A stretch of DNA of 64,000 nt. Source: JAAUUE01 sp943370025. Its GTDB lineage: Bacteria > Cyanobacteriota > Cyanobacteriia > Cyanobacteriales > JAAUUE01. Below are positions 15,680 to 24,798 of the stretch, in pieces (within the stretch, counting starts at the first letter, position 1; each line of letters starts with the position of its first letter). The stretch is taken from positions 12,385 through 76,384 of the forward strand of contig CALRPI020000018.1 in assembly GCA_943370025.1 (NCBI GenBank), written 5' to 3'. The position numbers and the translations under genes were made by a program. A model generated the notes under the pieces. It was not told where the DNA came from. It made no database searches and saw nothing but the letters and a program-made list of their open reading frames with translations.

Positions 15680-16126
15680 ATGAAAAATTATCGATCGATC
15701 CTCAGTGTATTTTTTGCTCTAGTTACCGTCTTCCTCGTTAGTTGCAGCAGCCCTGTCGCCACAACACCTCCAGCTTTCAATCCCACCCAAATGGAACAAG
15801 CTCAACGCTATACCACAGTCCTTCAGGGCATCCGCGATCGCTTCCCAATGTTGGCTGAGGCGATCGCCACAAAAAACTGGGTAGACGTGGGAACCATTAT
15901 TCATGGACCTCTCGGCGAACTTCGCCAAAAAACTGGTTACGCCATTCGGAATATTTTGCCCAAAACCGAAACAGCCGCCGCCAATAAGATTGCCGATAAA
16001 ATATTTGTCAGCCTAGAAGCGATCAACAAAGCAGCAGAGGCAAATAATCTCCCGGCTGCCAAAAAGAACTATCAAGAAGCGGTGAAGTATTTTGATGAGT
16101 TCTTGCAACTGCTAGCCAATCAATAA
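15680..16126 (+). CDS. psbQ: Photosystem II protein PsbQ
   Basis: Lumenal lipoprotein of the photosystem II oxygen-evolving complex that stabilises the manganese cluster. It has 148 residues from the ATG at 15680 (MKNYRSILSV). The signal peptide ends in a lipobox LVSC, with Cys22 as the lipidated residue. The mature part is a four-helix bundle with family-typical RYTTVLQGIRDRFPML, IHGPLGELRQ, RNILPK and YQEAVKYFDEFLQLL. The open frame extends upstream to 15566 through a GC-rich hairpin; that part is not family-like, and the lipobox decides the start. No obvious Shine-Dalgarno is present, and the hairpin may influence expression. Confidence 0.93.
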   Translation: MKNYRSILSVFFALVTVFLVSCSSPVATTPPAFNPTQMEQAQRYTTVLQGIRDRFPMLAEAIATKNWVDVGTIIHGPLGELRQKTGYAIRNILPKTETAAANKIADKIFVSLEAINKAAEANNLPAAKKNYQEAVKYFDEFLQLLANQ

Positions 16127-16155
16127 GATAGCTAGCTGGTAAACTATTGAACTGC

Positions 16156-16248
16156 GATCCCCCCTGCCCCCCTTAAAAAGGGGGGGAATATTCAAAATCC
16201 CCCTTTTTCTAGCGAAGTGGTGCGTTAGCACGGGGATTTAGGGGGATC
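16156..16248. repeat. CCCCCTTAAAAAGGGGG-type palindromic repeat
   Basis: Inverted arms bounded by GATC at 16156 and 16248, with an inner CCCCCCTTAAAAAGGGGGG core. It ends 2 bp before the stop codon of the convergent hydrolase gene and may serve as a two-way terminator between psbQ and that gene. Confidence 0.75.
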
Positions 16249-16250
16249 AA

Positions 16251-17147
16251 CTACAAGATTGCTAAGAATTGGCGAATTAAACCAGTGGTTACGGCTGGCA
16301 GTTCCAACTGGGGAGTCAGCCCCACATCGGCAATGATCTGAAAAGCCTTAATTGCCGTGGGGTTGAGGGCGGCTAGGCGCTTACCAATTTCTGGGGCAGT
16401 GAATTGAGATTTATTGCCCCAGATAATCCCCGTGGGGGTGGTGAGTTGGGGGACATAGCGTGCCAAGTCAAAACACAGATCGCCCCGGACAAAAGACAAA
16501 GCCGCATACTCTCCATGAGGTTGTTGAGCAGAAGCGAGATATGCCTCGATAATTTCTGGAAACACCCGGCTAGCTTGGGCAAACTGCCGAGTCGTCAGGA
16601 AATTATTAATCCCATCTTTTGTGGCAATGCCCAAACTGTAGAGGAACTTGTCAATCACCGGAGTGCTGATAATTTGGGCAAAGACACTCCGGGAATAATC
16701 TGTGCCAAAATCCGACAAGCCCGAAGGTGTGGTTAGGATCAAAGATTTGAAGAGGTCGGGACGATCGATCGCACAACGCACAGTGATAGCCCCGACCAAG
16801 GAAGAGGCAATCACCGTCGTCGCCCCAGTACAGGTAGCCTCTAGAAATTCAATGATGGTCTTGGTGTAATCTTCTACTTGATAGTTTCTCTCTGGGTGAG
16901 CCGATCGCCCCCAGCCAATTAGATCCGGTGCCAAAATCCGATACTCTGTGGCAAAAGCTGGATAAACCTTCGACCATTCGTAGGCAGAAGAGCCGCCCCC
17001 AAAGCCATGTAAGAATACCAGAGTCGGTAGGTGGGAGTTGTCCTGATTTTCTGCCTCTACCCAAGGAACAGCGGTGGCTGTGTAGTAGACCATTTTGCCG
17101 AGGGAGGTAGCGATCGATTTAGCTGTAAAGCCGGGCGGTTCAATCAT
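16251..17147 (-). CDS. Alpha/beta-fold hydrolase, catalytic site degenerate
   Basis: A 298-residue alpha/beta hydrolase-fold protein. The oxyanion loop LVFLHGFGGGSSAYEW and the DLIGWGRS segment are clear. The nucleophile elbow normally reads G-x-S-x-G; here it is ASSLVG, keeping a Ser but losing the first Gly and shifting the second. The C-terminal block that usually carries the catalytic His (G-H-x-P-Q-x-E-x-P) reads GLTPQLELP, so the His is replaced. The acid position is also uncertain. It may therefore be a non-catalytic or altered-mechanism member; many cyanobacteria keep such a paralogue. ATG at 17147, no signal peptide, monocistronic. Confidence 0.85.
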   Translation of the reverse strand: MIEPPGFTAKSIATSLGKMVYYTATAVPWVEAENQDNSHLPTLVFLHGFGGGSSAYEWSKVYPAFATEYRILAPDLIGWGRSAHPERNYQVEDYTKTIIEFLEATCTGATTVIASSLVGAITVRCAIDRPDLFKSLILTTPSGLSDFGTDYSRSVFAQIISTPVIDKFLYSLGIATKDGINNFLTTRQFAQASRVFPEIIEAYLASAQQPHGEYAALSFVRGDLCFDLARYVPQLTTPTGIIWGNKSQFTAPEIGKRLAALNPTAIKAFQIIADVGLTPQLELPAVTTGLIRQFLAIL

Positions 17148-17350
17148 AAATATTGAGATAGGAAGAATAGAGATTAAGAACTTTTAGGGAGAGAATAAGT
17201 CTTAGAGGCTAGAGTTATGTTTTCTGCTTCCATCGGTCACAGAAAATCAGCCATCCTAGCCACTTTATAAATGGACTCTTAGCAACAGATACAGCCATCC
17301 TAACCGATCCCTAGAAGAGTTGGGTCGGACTTAGTACAACATCACTAGCC

Positions 17351-18841
17351 ATGAAACCAAAATATTTGTATTGGGGACTACTCCTAATCCTGTGGCTGGG
17401 ATTCGCCATGCCAGCTTTGGCAGCAGAGACAGCCGAACCTCATCTCTTGCATACGATTAATCGCCTCAGCTACGGCTTGCGTCCCGGAGAACTGGAGCAA
17501 ATCAAGACCCTAGGGATCGATCGCTATCTCCAGAGCCAACTCCAGCCAGAAACCATCCCGGAAAACCCCACCCTCCTCAACCAGCTCAATCAGCTCGAAA
17601 CCCTCAACAGATCCCCGGCTCAACTCTACCGAGATACCCGCCCCCAGAACTCCCCTGGGCGCAGACCCACCCCAGCGGAGCAGAACGCAGCAAGGGAAAA
17701 GGAAAATCAGATCCTCAACCAAGCCATAATTGCCCGGTTACTGAGGGCAAATAGTAGTAACCGCCAACTCCAAGAAGTATTAACTAACTTTTGGTTTAAC
17801 CATTTCAATGTCTTTGCCAATAAATCCCTGACGACTATCTGGACAGGAGATTATGAACAGCAGGCAATTCGTCCCCACGTCCTCGGCAAATTTCGCCAAT
17901 TACTAGGCGCCACCGCCCATCATCCCGCCATGCTGTTCTATCTTGATAACTGGCAAAATTCAGCCCCCAATCCGGCGGCAAGGGGCAGGTTTCAGGGCTT
18001 GAATGAAAACTATGCTAGGGAGCTTATGGAGCTGCACACCCTAGGAGTGGACAGTGGCTATAGCCAAGCCGATGTAATTACCCTCGCGAAAATCTTTACA
18101 GGCTGGGGATTTCCTCCTAGGGGACAGAATAGGGAGCGGAGCAGTGAAGAGTACGGATTTTATTTTGACCCTCAGCGGCACGATCGCAGTGATAAGGTAT
18201 TTCTGGGGCAGAGTATTGCTGGCGGTGGCATAGAAGAAGGAGAGAAAGCCCTAGATATTTTGGCAAAACATCCGGCAACAGCTCGTCATCTGAGCTATAA
18301 GTTGGCGCAATATTTTGTCGCTGATGAACCGCCAGAGAGTTTGGTCGATCGCTTGGCGAAGAATTTTCTGGAAACCGACGGAGACCTTGGTCAATTGACA
18401 GCCACCCTGATCCGTAGCCCAGAGTTTAATGATCCTCAGTTCTATCGGCAAAAGTTTAAAACTCCCTACGAGTATGTGATTTCGGTGACCAGATCGCTGG
18501 GAGTGACTACCGGCAATTGGCAAGTTTTGCGGGGATTCCTCGCCCAGATGGGAATGCCCGTCTATGGCTGCCTCACCCCCGACGGCTATCGACAAACCCA
18601 AGCGGCTTGGCTAAACCCCGATGCCATCACCCGGCGGATTAATTTTGCCACGGTTTTCACGAGGGGTCGATCGCCCTTGTTGCCTGAGAATGCCTCTTCT
18701 CCGGTAGCAGTGGATGCCACCCGCTTGGCGAATACCTTGGGAAATAATTTCTCTAGTCAAACCCAAGCGGCGATCGCCGCCAGTCCTCCAGCCCTCAGAG
18801 CAGCACTCCTACTAGGCAGTCCAGAATTTATGTATCGCTAA
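17351..18841 (+). CDS. DUF1800 family exported protein
   Basis: A 496-residue protein with an N-terminal signal peptide (MKPKYLYWGLLLILWLGFAM, cleavage likely after LAA near residue 24). DUF1800 hallmarks are HTINRLSYGLRPGE near the start, LTNFWFNHFNVFANKS, YARELMELHTLGVDSGYSQ, FTGWGF and the C-terminal TPYEYVISVTRSLG. Function is not established; DUF1800 and DUF1501 genes are almost always adjacent and have been proposed to work together at the cell envelope. The DUF1501 gene follows after 27 bp, confirming the operon. ATG at 17351; the preceding 200 bp carry no clear promoter. Confidence 0.9.
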   Translation: MKPKYLYWGLLLILWLGFAMPALAAETAEPHLLHTINRLSYGLRPGELEQIKTLGIDRYLQSQLQPETIPENPTLLNQLNQLETLNRSPAQLYRDTRPQNSPGRRPTPAEQNAAREKENQILNQAIIARLLRANSSNRQLQEVLTNFWFNHFNVFANKSLTTIWTGDYEQQAIRPHVLGKFRQLLGATAHHPAMLFYLDNWQNSAPNPAARGRFQGLNENYARELMELHTLGVDSGYSQADVITLAKIFTGWGFPPRGQNRERSSEEYGFYFDPQRHDRSDKVFLGQSIAGGGIEEGEKALDILAKHPATARHLSYKLAQYFVADEPPESLVDRLAKNFLETDGDLGQLTATLIRSPEFNDPQFYRQKFKTPYEYVISVTRSLGVTTGNWQVLRGFLAQMGMPVYGCLTPDGYRQTQAAWLNPDAITRRINFATVFTRGRSPLLPENASSPVAVDATRLANTLGNNFSSQTQAAIAASPPALRAALLLGSPEFMYR

Positions 18842-18868
18842 TGATTTTTTTACCTATCCACAAAAACT

Positions 18869-20128
18869 ATGCATAAACGTAAATTTCTTGCCGGATTATT
18901 TTCTACAGGAATGCTGCTGCCCCTAAGCTATCAATTTGGGCAGCAAATTTGGGTTGCTCAGGCTAATCAAGCCCCAGATAATCCTGACCCCAAACGCTTA
19001 ATTGTCGTCTTTCTCCGGGGGGCAGTAGATGGGTTGAGTGTGGTGGTTCCCTATAGCGATCGCAACTACTATCAAGCTCGTCCAAATATTGCTATCCCTC
19101 ACCCCGGCAGTGCTAATGGAGGTTTAGATTTGGATGGAAATTTTGCCCTCCATCCCGCCCTGAGTTCTCTGCTACCCCTCTGGCAACAAAAAAGTTTGGC
19201 TTTTATTCATGCCTGTGGTTCTCCAGCAAATAGTCGATCGCACTTTGAAGCCCAAGACCAGATGGAAACGGCGAATCTTTCTCCCCGCAACTCCGAAGAT
19301 GGCTGGATGAATCGACTCTTAGCTGTGCTCCCCAACCGGACTCCCATTCAAGCCTTAAACCTCGGCTCCGTCACCCCACGAATTCTCCGAGGGCAGTTAG
19401 CTGTAGCTAGTCTCCCCAACGGGCGGAACTCCACCAGCCGGATTGCCCTAGACAATCCCCAAGTTGCCCAATACTTCGATCGCCTCTATGCCAATAATGC
19501 CAATAGTTCCCATCACAGCACCATCACTCAGGCTTACCAAGAAGGCCGCCAAGCGCGTCAAGAAATCCGCAGTGCCCTAGAAGCAGAAATGCAGGCTGCC
19601 AACAATGGATCCCCACTGCCGAATGGTTTTGCCAGCGATGCCCAACGGCTAGGTCGGCTAATGGGGCAAGATTCTAGCATTCAACTAGCCTTTGCAGCGT
19701 TGGGAGGCTGGGATACCCACGTCAATCAAGGCAGTAGTCAAGGACAATTAGCCACTCGCCTGAAGAGTTTAGGAGATGGTTTAGCTGCCCTAGTCCAGAG
19801 TTTAGGCGATGTTTATCAAGATACGGCGATCGTGGTGATTTCTGAATTTGGGCGCACTGTCAAAGAAAATGGCAATGGCGGCACCGACCACGGCCATGGC
19901 AATGTCTTTTGGCTGTTGGGCGGAGGAGTCCAAGGGGGCAAGATCGCCGGACAGTTTCCGGGGTTAGACCCCAGCCAGCTATTCCAAAACCGCGATTTGG
20001 CTGTGACTACAGATTTCCGGGAACTCCTCAGTCAAATTCTGCTCCAGCATCTAGGCTTAAACACAGAGGAAATTGCCCAAGTATTTCCTAGTTTTCAGTC
20101 TACAGGCTCTGGATTAAATTTATTTTAA
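18869..20128 (+). CDS. DUF1501 family exported protein
   Basis: A 419-residue protein of the DUF1501 family (alkaline-phosphatase/sulfatase-like fold by family knowledge). The N-terminal signal (MHKRKFLAGLFSTGMLLPLS) has a basic start and a hydrophobic core. Diagnostic blocks are VVFLRGAVDGLSVVVPY, HPALSSLLPLW, FEAQDQMET, GGWDTHVNQGSSQG, VISEFGRTVKENGNGGTDHG and FWLLGGGVQGGKI. The GGWDTH and DHGHG motifs are likely metal-binding. It is co-transcribed with the DUF1800 gene. A MITE-like repeat begins about 100 bp after the stop. Confidence 0.9.
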   Translation: MHKRKFLAGLFSTGMLLPLSYQFGQQIWVAQANQAPDNPDPKRLIVVFLRGAVDGLSVVVPYSDRNYYQARPNIAIPHPGSANGGLDLDGNFALHPALSSLLPLWQQKSLAFIHACGSPANSRSHFEAQDQMETANLSPRNSEDGWMNRLLAVLPNRTPIQALNLGSVTPRILRGQLAVASLPNGRNSTSRIALDNPQVAQYFDRLYANNANSSHHSTITQAYQEGRQARQEIRSALEAEMQAANNGSPLPNGFASDAQRLGRLMGQDSSIQLAFAALGGWDTHVNQGSSQGQLATRLKSLGDGLAALVQSLGDVYQDTAIVVISEFGRTVKENGNGGTDHGHGNVFWLLGGGVQGGKIAGQFPGLDPSQLFQNRDLAVTTDFRELLSQILLQHLGLNTEEIAQVFPSFQSTGSGLNLF

Positions 20129-20231
20129 TGAGGATTTACTCATTGCCAACGAATTGTCGAGAGTTATTGATTTCTGCTTCAAGTGACGCTTTCTTGAGAC
20201 TAATCAGGTGAGTTATGCTAGAAGCGAATGA

Positions 20232-20336
20232 TACAGCAGCTTGAGAGTGGGTTGCTACAGCAACCCACTCTCAAGCCCAACATTGATAGGACTCTCAATA
20301 TTTGTGGGGTGTCTCATTTGAACGCAAAGTGCTGTA
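20232..20336 (+). repeat. 105-bp MITE-like repeat, copy A
   Basis: Terminal inverted repeats TACAGCAG.../...TGCTGTA flank an internal hairpin (GAGAGTGGGTTGC/GCAACCCACTCTC) and a conserved core CAACATTGATAGGACT. Other copies are at 27784-27892 (minus), 53105-53209 (plus) and 62297-62380 (minus, truncated). No open frame. Confidence 0.85.
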
Positions 20337-20406
20337 AATTAATTCTCTGATAGGTGGCGATCGCCAAAATCAAAAAATAGCAAACATTAACCGGCTATTT
20401 ATTTTT

Positions 20407-21978
20407 ATGCTACCCACAAAATTGTCGGGTCTATTTAAGCAATCCGTTCTTCTATTTATAGGCATCTGCTTAATAATACCGCTGTGGCTGAGTTGGGTTC
20501 CTATTGCTGCTGCAATTACGGTTCAAGAGGTTCCCAACCCCCGCCAGGCCTCCGGGGGCTGGGTGACTGACATGGCGGAATTGCTGTCGCCTGAGGCTGA
20601 AGCCCAGATTAATCAAATTGCGACCGAGCTGGAAGCCGATACACAAGCTGAATTAGCTGTCGTCACAGTGCCAACGACCGATCCAGCGGCTTCGCCTAAA
20701 GCCTTTGCTACGGAATTATTTAATACCTGGAGAATTGGCAAAGCTGATCAGGACAATGGACTCCTGATCCTAGTTTCCCGCGATGAGCGTCGGGTTGAAA
20801 TTGCCACAGGACGAGGAACCGCCAAAATTCTGCCAGATGCCCAGGTTGCCGCGCTGATTGAAACGGTGGTAGTACCCCGTTTCCGCCAGAAAAACTATGC
20901 GGGTGGAATCATCCAGGTCACCCAGCAACTCGCGGACGAGATTCGGAACAATGCCGATCGCCTCCGGCAGTTTGTCATCCCCAGGGTGATTTGGCAACTA
21001 CTGGGGTTGGGAACTGCGGGCTTGCTGGGAATATGGGGAGTTTTGACTTGGCGATCGCACCAACCTACGCCCCTCAAAATGGGGGAACAGCAAACACGAC
21101 GGGGTGATCTTCGTCAGGAAGATGTTCAAACTTGGGTTGGTGAGCATCCAGAGTATCAATTTACAGGGCTATTTTTGGCTCCAACTCTAACGACCATAGC
21201 CTTTGTGCTCTATAGCCTCACCTTTATCTTCTTAACCGCTACCCGCTATTGGGGTGGTTCGATTTTTCACTTCAGCTTGCTAATTCCGATCTTAGCCGCC
21301 TTGCTGATTTTGGGCTGTCTCTTGAAGTTCCTCATTAATTTGCTGATAAATAAGCAGCATTTCTTGGTTGCACTGCAAGAAGTAATTCAGCCTGAATGGG
21401 AAGATTTAGTGTCATCCTCCCTAGCCTCGGTGGTGTTACTGTTTATCCTAGTGGGGTTTGCTAGTAGCCTAGGTTGGGTTCCTCTCCGGGACTTCGGATG
21501 GTGGATTCAGCAGCCAGGGCAGGCGGCTGGGCTGACGGCAGGATGCAGCATTCTACTCAGCGGGAAGCTGTTGCAAAAGTTTGAATGGGATAGTTCACGC
21601 GATCGCGAGCAACATCAAGCGTTTGGTTGCGATCGCCACCACACTGCTCTTAATCTGTTGCAGCCCCAACAACTGGCACCGCTGCTCACATCAGAGCAAC
21701 AAACCGCTTTAACCGCTAAAGATATCAAAATTTGTGGCTGGCACTGCCCAGCCTGCAATGCGGTAATCAATCGGGAAAGCACCCATTTGCAAATCGCTCG
21801 GATCTATCGTCCATCTCCATCTTCCGATTCTGAATCAAGTGGGCGATCGCGCTCTTCCTCTCGAAATTCCTCATCCAGCAGCACCTACGAACCCAATTAC
21901 TATCCTGATACTTCGAGCAGCAGTTCCGACTTTGGCGGTGGCGGCAGTGATGGTGGTGGGGCTGGCTCCAACTGGTAA
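20407..21978 (+). CDS. TPM-domain membrane protein
   Basis: A 523-residue protein of the YgcG/TPM family. A signal-anchor segment (about 14-38) leads to a TPM domain (about 48-180; VTDMAELLSPEAEAQINQI, DNGLLILVSRDERRVEIATG). TPM domains include the thylakoid TLP18.3 phosphatase and are linked to photosystem or envelope upkeep. Membrane segments follow near 198-215, 258-280, 289-312 and 340-365. The cytoplasmic tail contains a CGWHCPACN motif (a CxxxCxxC metal or redox site), a long Ser-rich stretch and a Gly-rich end (FGGGGSDGGGAGSNW), similar to other C-terminal tails of this family. First of three same-strand genes with short gaps (50 and 26 bp). Confidence 0.85.
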   Translation: MLPTKLSGLFKQSVLLFIGICLIIPLWLSWVPIAAAITVQEVPNPRQASGGWVTDMAELLSPEAEAQINQIATELEADTQAELAVVTVPTTDPAASPKAFATELFNTWRIGKADQDNGLLILVSRDERRVEIATGRGTAKILPDAQVAALIETVVVPRFRQKNYAGGIIQVTQQLADEIRNNADRLRQFVIPRVIWQLLGLGTAGLLGIWGVLTWRSHQPTPLKMGEQQTRRGDLRQEDVQTWVGEHPEYQFTGLFLAPTLTTIAFVLYSLTFIFLTATRYWGGSIFHFSLLIPILAALLILGCLLKFLINLLINKQHFLVALQEVIQPEWEDLVSSSLASVVLLFILVGFASSLGWVPLRDFGWWIQQPGQAAGLTAGCSILLSGKLLQKFEWDSSRDREQHQAFGCDRHHTALNLLQPQQLAPLLTSEQQTALTAKDIKICGWHCPACNAVINRESTHLQIARIYRPSPSSDSESSGRSRSSSRNSSSSSTYEPNYYPDTSSSSSDFGGGGSDGGGAGSNW

Positions 21979-22028
21979 AAATCTCTGTTTTCTCATTTCC
22001 ACTTACTCACTTCTTTAGGAGTTCACCG

Positions 22029-22826
22029 ATGGATTTAAATGCAGGTCATGTCTGGAAAAGCTTGATTACCCGTTATGGCTCTCTACTCGAACCAGAGAGC
22101 CTAGATACGGAGATATTTGAATTAGCAGTTGTAGAACGAAGAGCATTAAAAGTGACCACCCAACGGGATGGTTTTGGCAGTGGGTATTTGTATTTCTGTC
22201 GTGCCCAAATAGATGATGCCATCAAGAGGGGCATAGATAAATGGCAAAACTACTCTTTCTGCATCGTGTTTCCTCATCCATGTGAACTTACCGATGAGGA
22301 AGTCGAATTACTAGGTCATAGTTATGGCCCCTGGGAGCGGTGGGAAGAGGTTTGCGAATTCACTGATGAGATACTGCGTGAAGGGCGTAGTACTGAACCC
22401 AGCAATACCCTAGAAACATTATTTATTCGGATGACATTAGAGCAAAGGCTCTGCTTTAAGCAAGCCATTGTGCAGCAGACGATTCATTACGTTACCCAAC
22501 ACCTTCCGGCTGAGGACAAGGATGATGGCGAGAGAACTTTTATTGCACATGCTCAGTACTGGATTGCCGAACCCATTGACGAAAATGCACAGCAAGCGAG
22601 TGTTGCCGCTGTTTTAGATTCAATAGATGGTGGTGTAAGGAATTTTGACTACTCCCCTTATTTTTTGACCCCGGCTGAAGCTGCGGGTGCTAACGATGCC
22701 ATTCATGCCACAAGTTATGCCCTGAGAGCAGCAGGCGATCGCGTAGAAATCGCTCACCAATGGCAAATCGCGGCGGCTAAGGCAATTTTACAAGGGCAGG
22801 CATTACCTGAGTTGGATGATGGCTAA
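22029..22826 (+). CDS. Conserved protein of unknown function
   Basis: 265 residues, acidic, with no signal peptide or membrane segment. I do not recognise a named family. The N-terminal half is mixed alpha/beta (FELAVVERRALKV, SFCIVFPHPCELTDEEVELLG). The C-terminal half looks helical and Ala-rich (AGANDAIHATSYALRAAGDR, then HQWQIAAAKAILQG), resembling the helical end of some putative immunity-type proteins, but that is weak. AGGAG lies 7 nt before the ATG at 22029. Its place between a TPM-domain gene and a rhamnosidase-like gene suggests an operon without explaining the role. Confidence 0.65.
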   Translation: MDLNAGHVWKSLITRYGSLLEPESLDTEIFELAVVERRALKVTTQRDGFGSGYLYFCRAQIDDAIKRGIDKWQNYSFCIVFPHPCELTDEEVELLGHSYGPWERWEEVCEFTDEILREGRSTEPSNTLETLFIRMTLEQRLCFKQAIVQQTIHYVTQHLPAEDKDDGERTFIAHAQYWIAEPIDENAQQASVAAVLDSIDGGVRNFDYSPYFLTPAEAAGANDAIHATSYALRAAGDRVEIAHQWQIAAAKAILQGQALPELDDG

Positions 22827-22852
22827 GAATTCTAACATTTATATAGAACCTT

Positions 22853-24748
22853 ATGATGGAACCCCTGAACGTGCCACCTGAAACTATGCTCTGGCTGGAA
22901 TCATCTGCTTTGCTGGCCGATCGAGCGGAGCAGATTTTGTGGTTTGAATCCACCGGGGGACGTGCCTTGACATTGGCAAGTAATTTTCCCTATGAACTGT
23001 GGCTGGATGGTCGGTTTGTGGGGGATGGTGGGCATCGTTGCGCGCCCGGTGAAGCCCTGGCTGATCACTGGGAGATGGCGGCTCAGGCCACAACGATTCA
23101 AGTGCGCCTGCATTGGGTTAATTTAAATCAAACTCGGGTTTTATATCGTTGCCTTTTCCCTGATCCTTTTTTTGTAGAAGTTGCTGCTGTTGGCACCTGG
23201 ATGGCTTATCTTGATCATTCTGTTCAGTTTGCATCTCAGTGTTCTGCCCAATTACCTAGACAAACTATTCTGCTAGCAGATTCAGACGATCGCCAACCCG
23301 TCTCTCTCCAACCGGCAAAACTCAGTTCCCGTTGGCAGGTAGTGCGATCGCCCCTGCAATCTGCCCGATATATTGACGTAATCCCCAAGCATACTCAAAC
23401 TCAGATTTTACCCTCTCAAATCACAGCAGATGCCTTTCAACCGCAGAACTCCCAAGATTTAGCTATCTATGTGCGCGAACAACGCCCCTGCCCATTGCAA
23501 TGCGATACTTACGATTTAGGGCAGATCGCCTTGCATCGCTTTGAGGTCGATGCGGGATCATCTGCCTGTGTGCTTTATTACAGCGAAGTAGCAGATTTTT
23601 TAGAAGTAGCCAGTACTCGTTTTCGTGCCAAAGTCGGGTTGGCAGATGCGATCTCGCCCCATCTCAAAGCCGCCGCACCCTTTGGCGCCCGTGGATGTCG
23701 CTATGTGCATGTGCTGTATCCTGCTAGCGACAATGCCGTCAGTGATAGCCAGCCGGGGTTGCCAACCGTGCGGGCATGGCGACGGGAATATCCTTTGCAA
23801 TGGCGATCGCTGCCATTAGTTTCTCATTCTGAGGAGCCATCTCAGTCTATTCTTGCCGCCTGTCGTGCCAATTTAGTGGCTTGTATTGATGGTGGTGCCG
23901 TGGATACCTGCTGGCGCGAACGAGCACAGTGGACGGGCGATCTGCGCATGAGTGCTCTGGCATTGCGATCGCTCACAGAGAATACTGAAGTCATTGATTT
24001 AGCGTTGCATCAAATCGCTCAGTCCTACGATCCCAAAACTGCTCTAGTTAGCGGCGTTTGGCCCGCCATGCAACCCAAGGACAGGTTACCCATTCCCGGT
24101 TTTCATCTGGCTTTTTGCCTCGCTGCCTTAGAGCACGATCCGACCCTGCAACGGGACTCATTGGTGCGGCATGTAGTACAAGAATCGTTCGTTGCATGGC
24201 AGCAATATTATTATCGAGAGGGTTTGGTGCAGGGAATGCCCGGTTGGTATTTCACCGATTGGGATTATGGCGACCCGGTGGCAATGGGCAGAGATAACGG
24301 AGAGGTTTTACCCAACGCAGTTTGCAATGCCTGGTGGAGTGACTGGTGTGTGTTTATGCAGCCGGAGTTAGCAATTCACCCCACGGTTTTTGAGCAATCT
24401 TTTTGGATGGGAACTGCCTACGCCCTGACAACGGCTAAAACCTGTACCAGTCCCCATGCCACTGCAACAGCTTTGAATGCATCTCTGGCGATGCACCATC
24501 AACAGGAATGTTTAGTTTATCTAGAACAGGCGATCGCCACACAGGTCATCAATAAAAGAGTTACCCCTTATTTTGCCTACTTTGTGGCGCTGGCACTCCA
24601 ACAAATTTCACCCCAACGGGCGATCGAATTTGTGGAAGGTTTCTATGGAACCATTGCCCAGACCTACGGCACCATTTACGAGAAAACCAATGATGAAGCG
24701 AGTTTGGCGCATGGATGGTCGGTGGCGATCGCCGCACTATTAACCTAG
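22853..24748 (+). CDS. Alpha-L-rhamnosidase-like (GH78-type) glycosidase
   Basis: A 631-residue protein with the layout of family GH78: an N-terminal beta-rich region (about 20-330, carbohydrate-binding-like) and a C-terminal (alpha/alpha)6 barrel. The barrel entry CWRERAQWTGDLRMSALALR corresponds to the conserved CxxRDExxGWTGD block, and GMPGWYFTDWDYGD resembles the second catalytic-face segment. Acid catalysts are probably Glu/Asp in these blocks, but the first (CWRERAQWTGD) differs from the consensus. No signal peptide, so it would act inside the cell. Substrate unknown; rhamnose-containing glycans or glycosides are the inference. ATG at 22853, or the overlapping in-frame ATG at 22856. Confidence 0.75.
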   Translation: MMEPLNVPPETMLWLESSALLADRAEQILWFESTGGRALTLASNFPYELWLDGRFVGDGGHRCAPGEALADHWEMAAQATTIQVRLHWVNLNQTRVLYRCLFPDPFFVEVAAVGTWMAYLDHSVQFASQCSAQLPRQTILLADSDDRQPVSLQPAKLSSRWQVVRSPLQSARYIDVIPKHTQTQILPSQITADAFQPQNSQDLAIYVREQRPCPLQCDTYDLGQIALHRFEVDAGSSACVLYYSEVADFLEVASTRFRAKVGLADAISPHLKAAAPFGARGCRYVHVLYPASDNAVSDSQPGLPTVRAWRREYPLQWRSLPLVSHSEEPSQSILAACRANLVACIDGGAVDTCWRERAQWTGDLRMSALALRSLTENTEVIDLALHQIAQSYDPKTALVSGVWPAMQPKDRLPIPGFHLAFCLAALEHDPTLQRDSLVRHVVQESFVAWQQYYYREGLVQGMPGWYFTDWDYGDPVAMGRDNGEVLPNAVCNAWWSDWCVFMQPELAIHPTVFEQSFWMGTAYALTTAKTCTSPHATATALNASLAMHHQQECLVYLEQAIATQVINKRVTPYFAYFVALALQQISPQRAIEFVEGFYGTIAQTYGTIYEKTNDEASLAHGWSVAIAALLT

Positions 24749-24798
24749 CCAGAAAGCAAGCTTCTCTAGAGAACTATAAAGGGATATTGAGCATCGCA

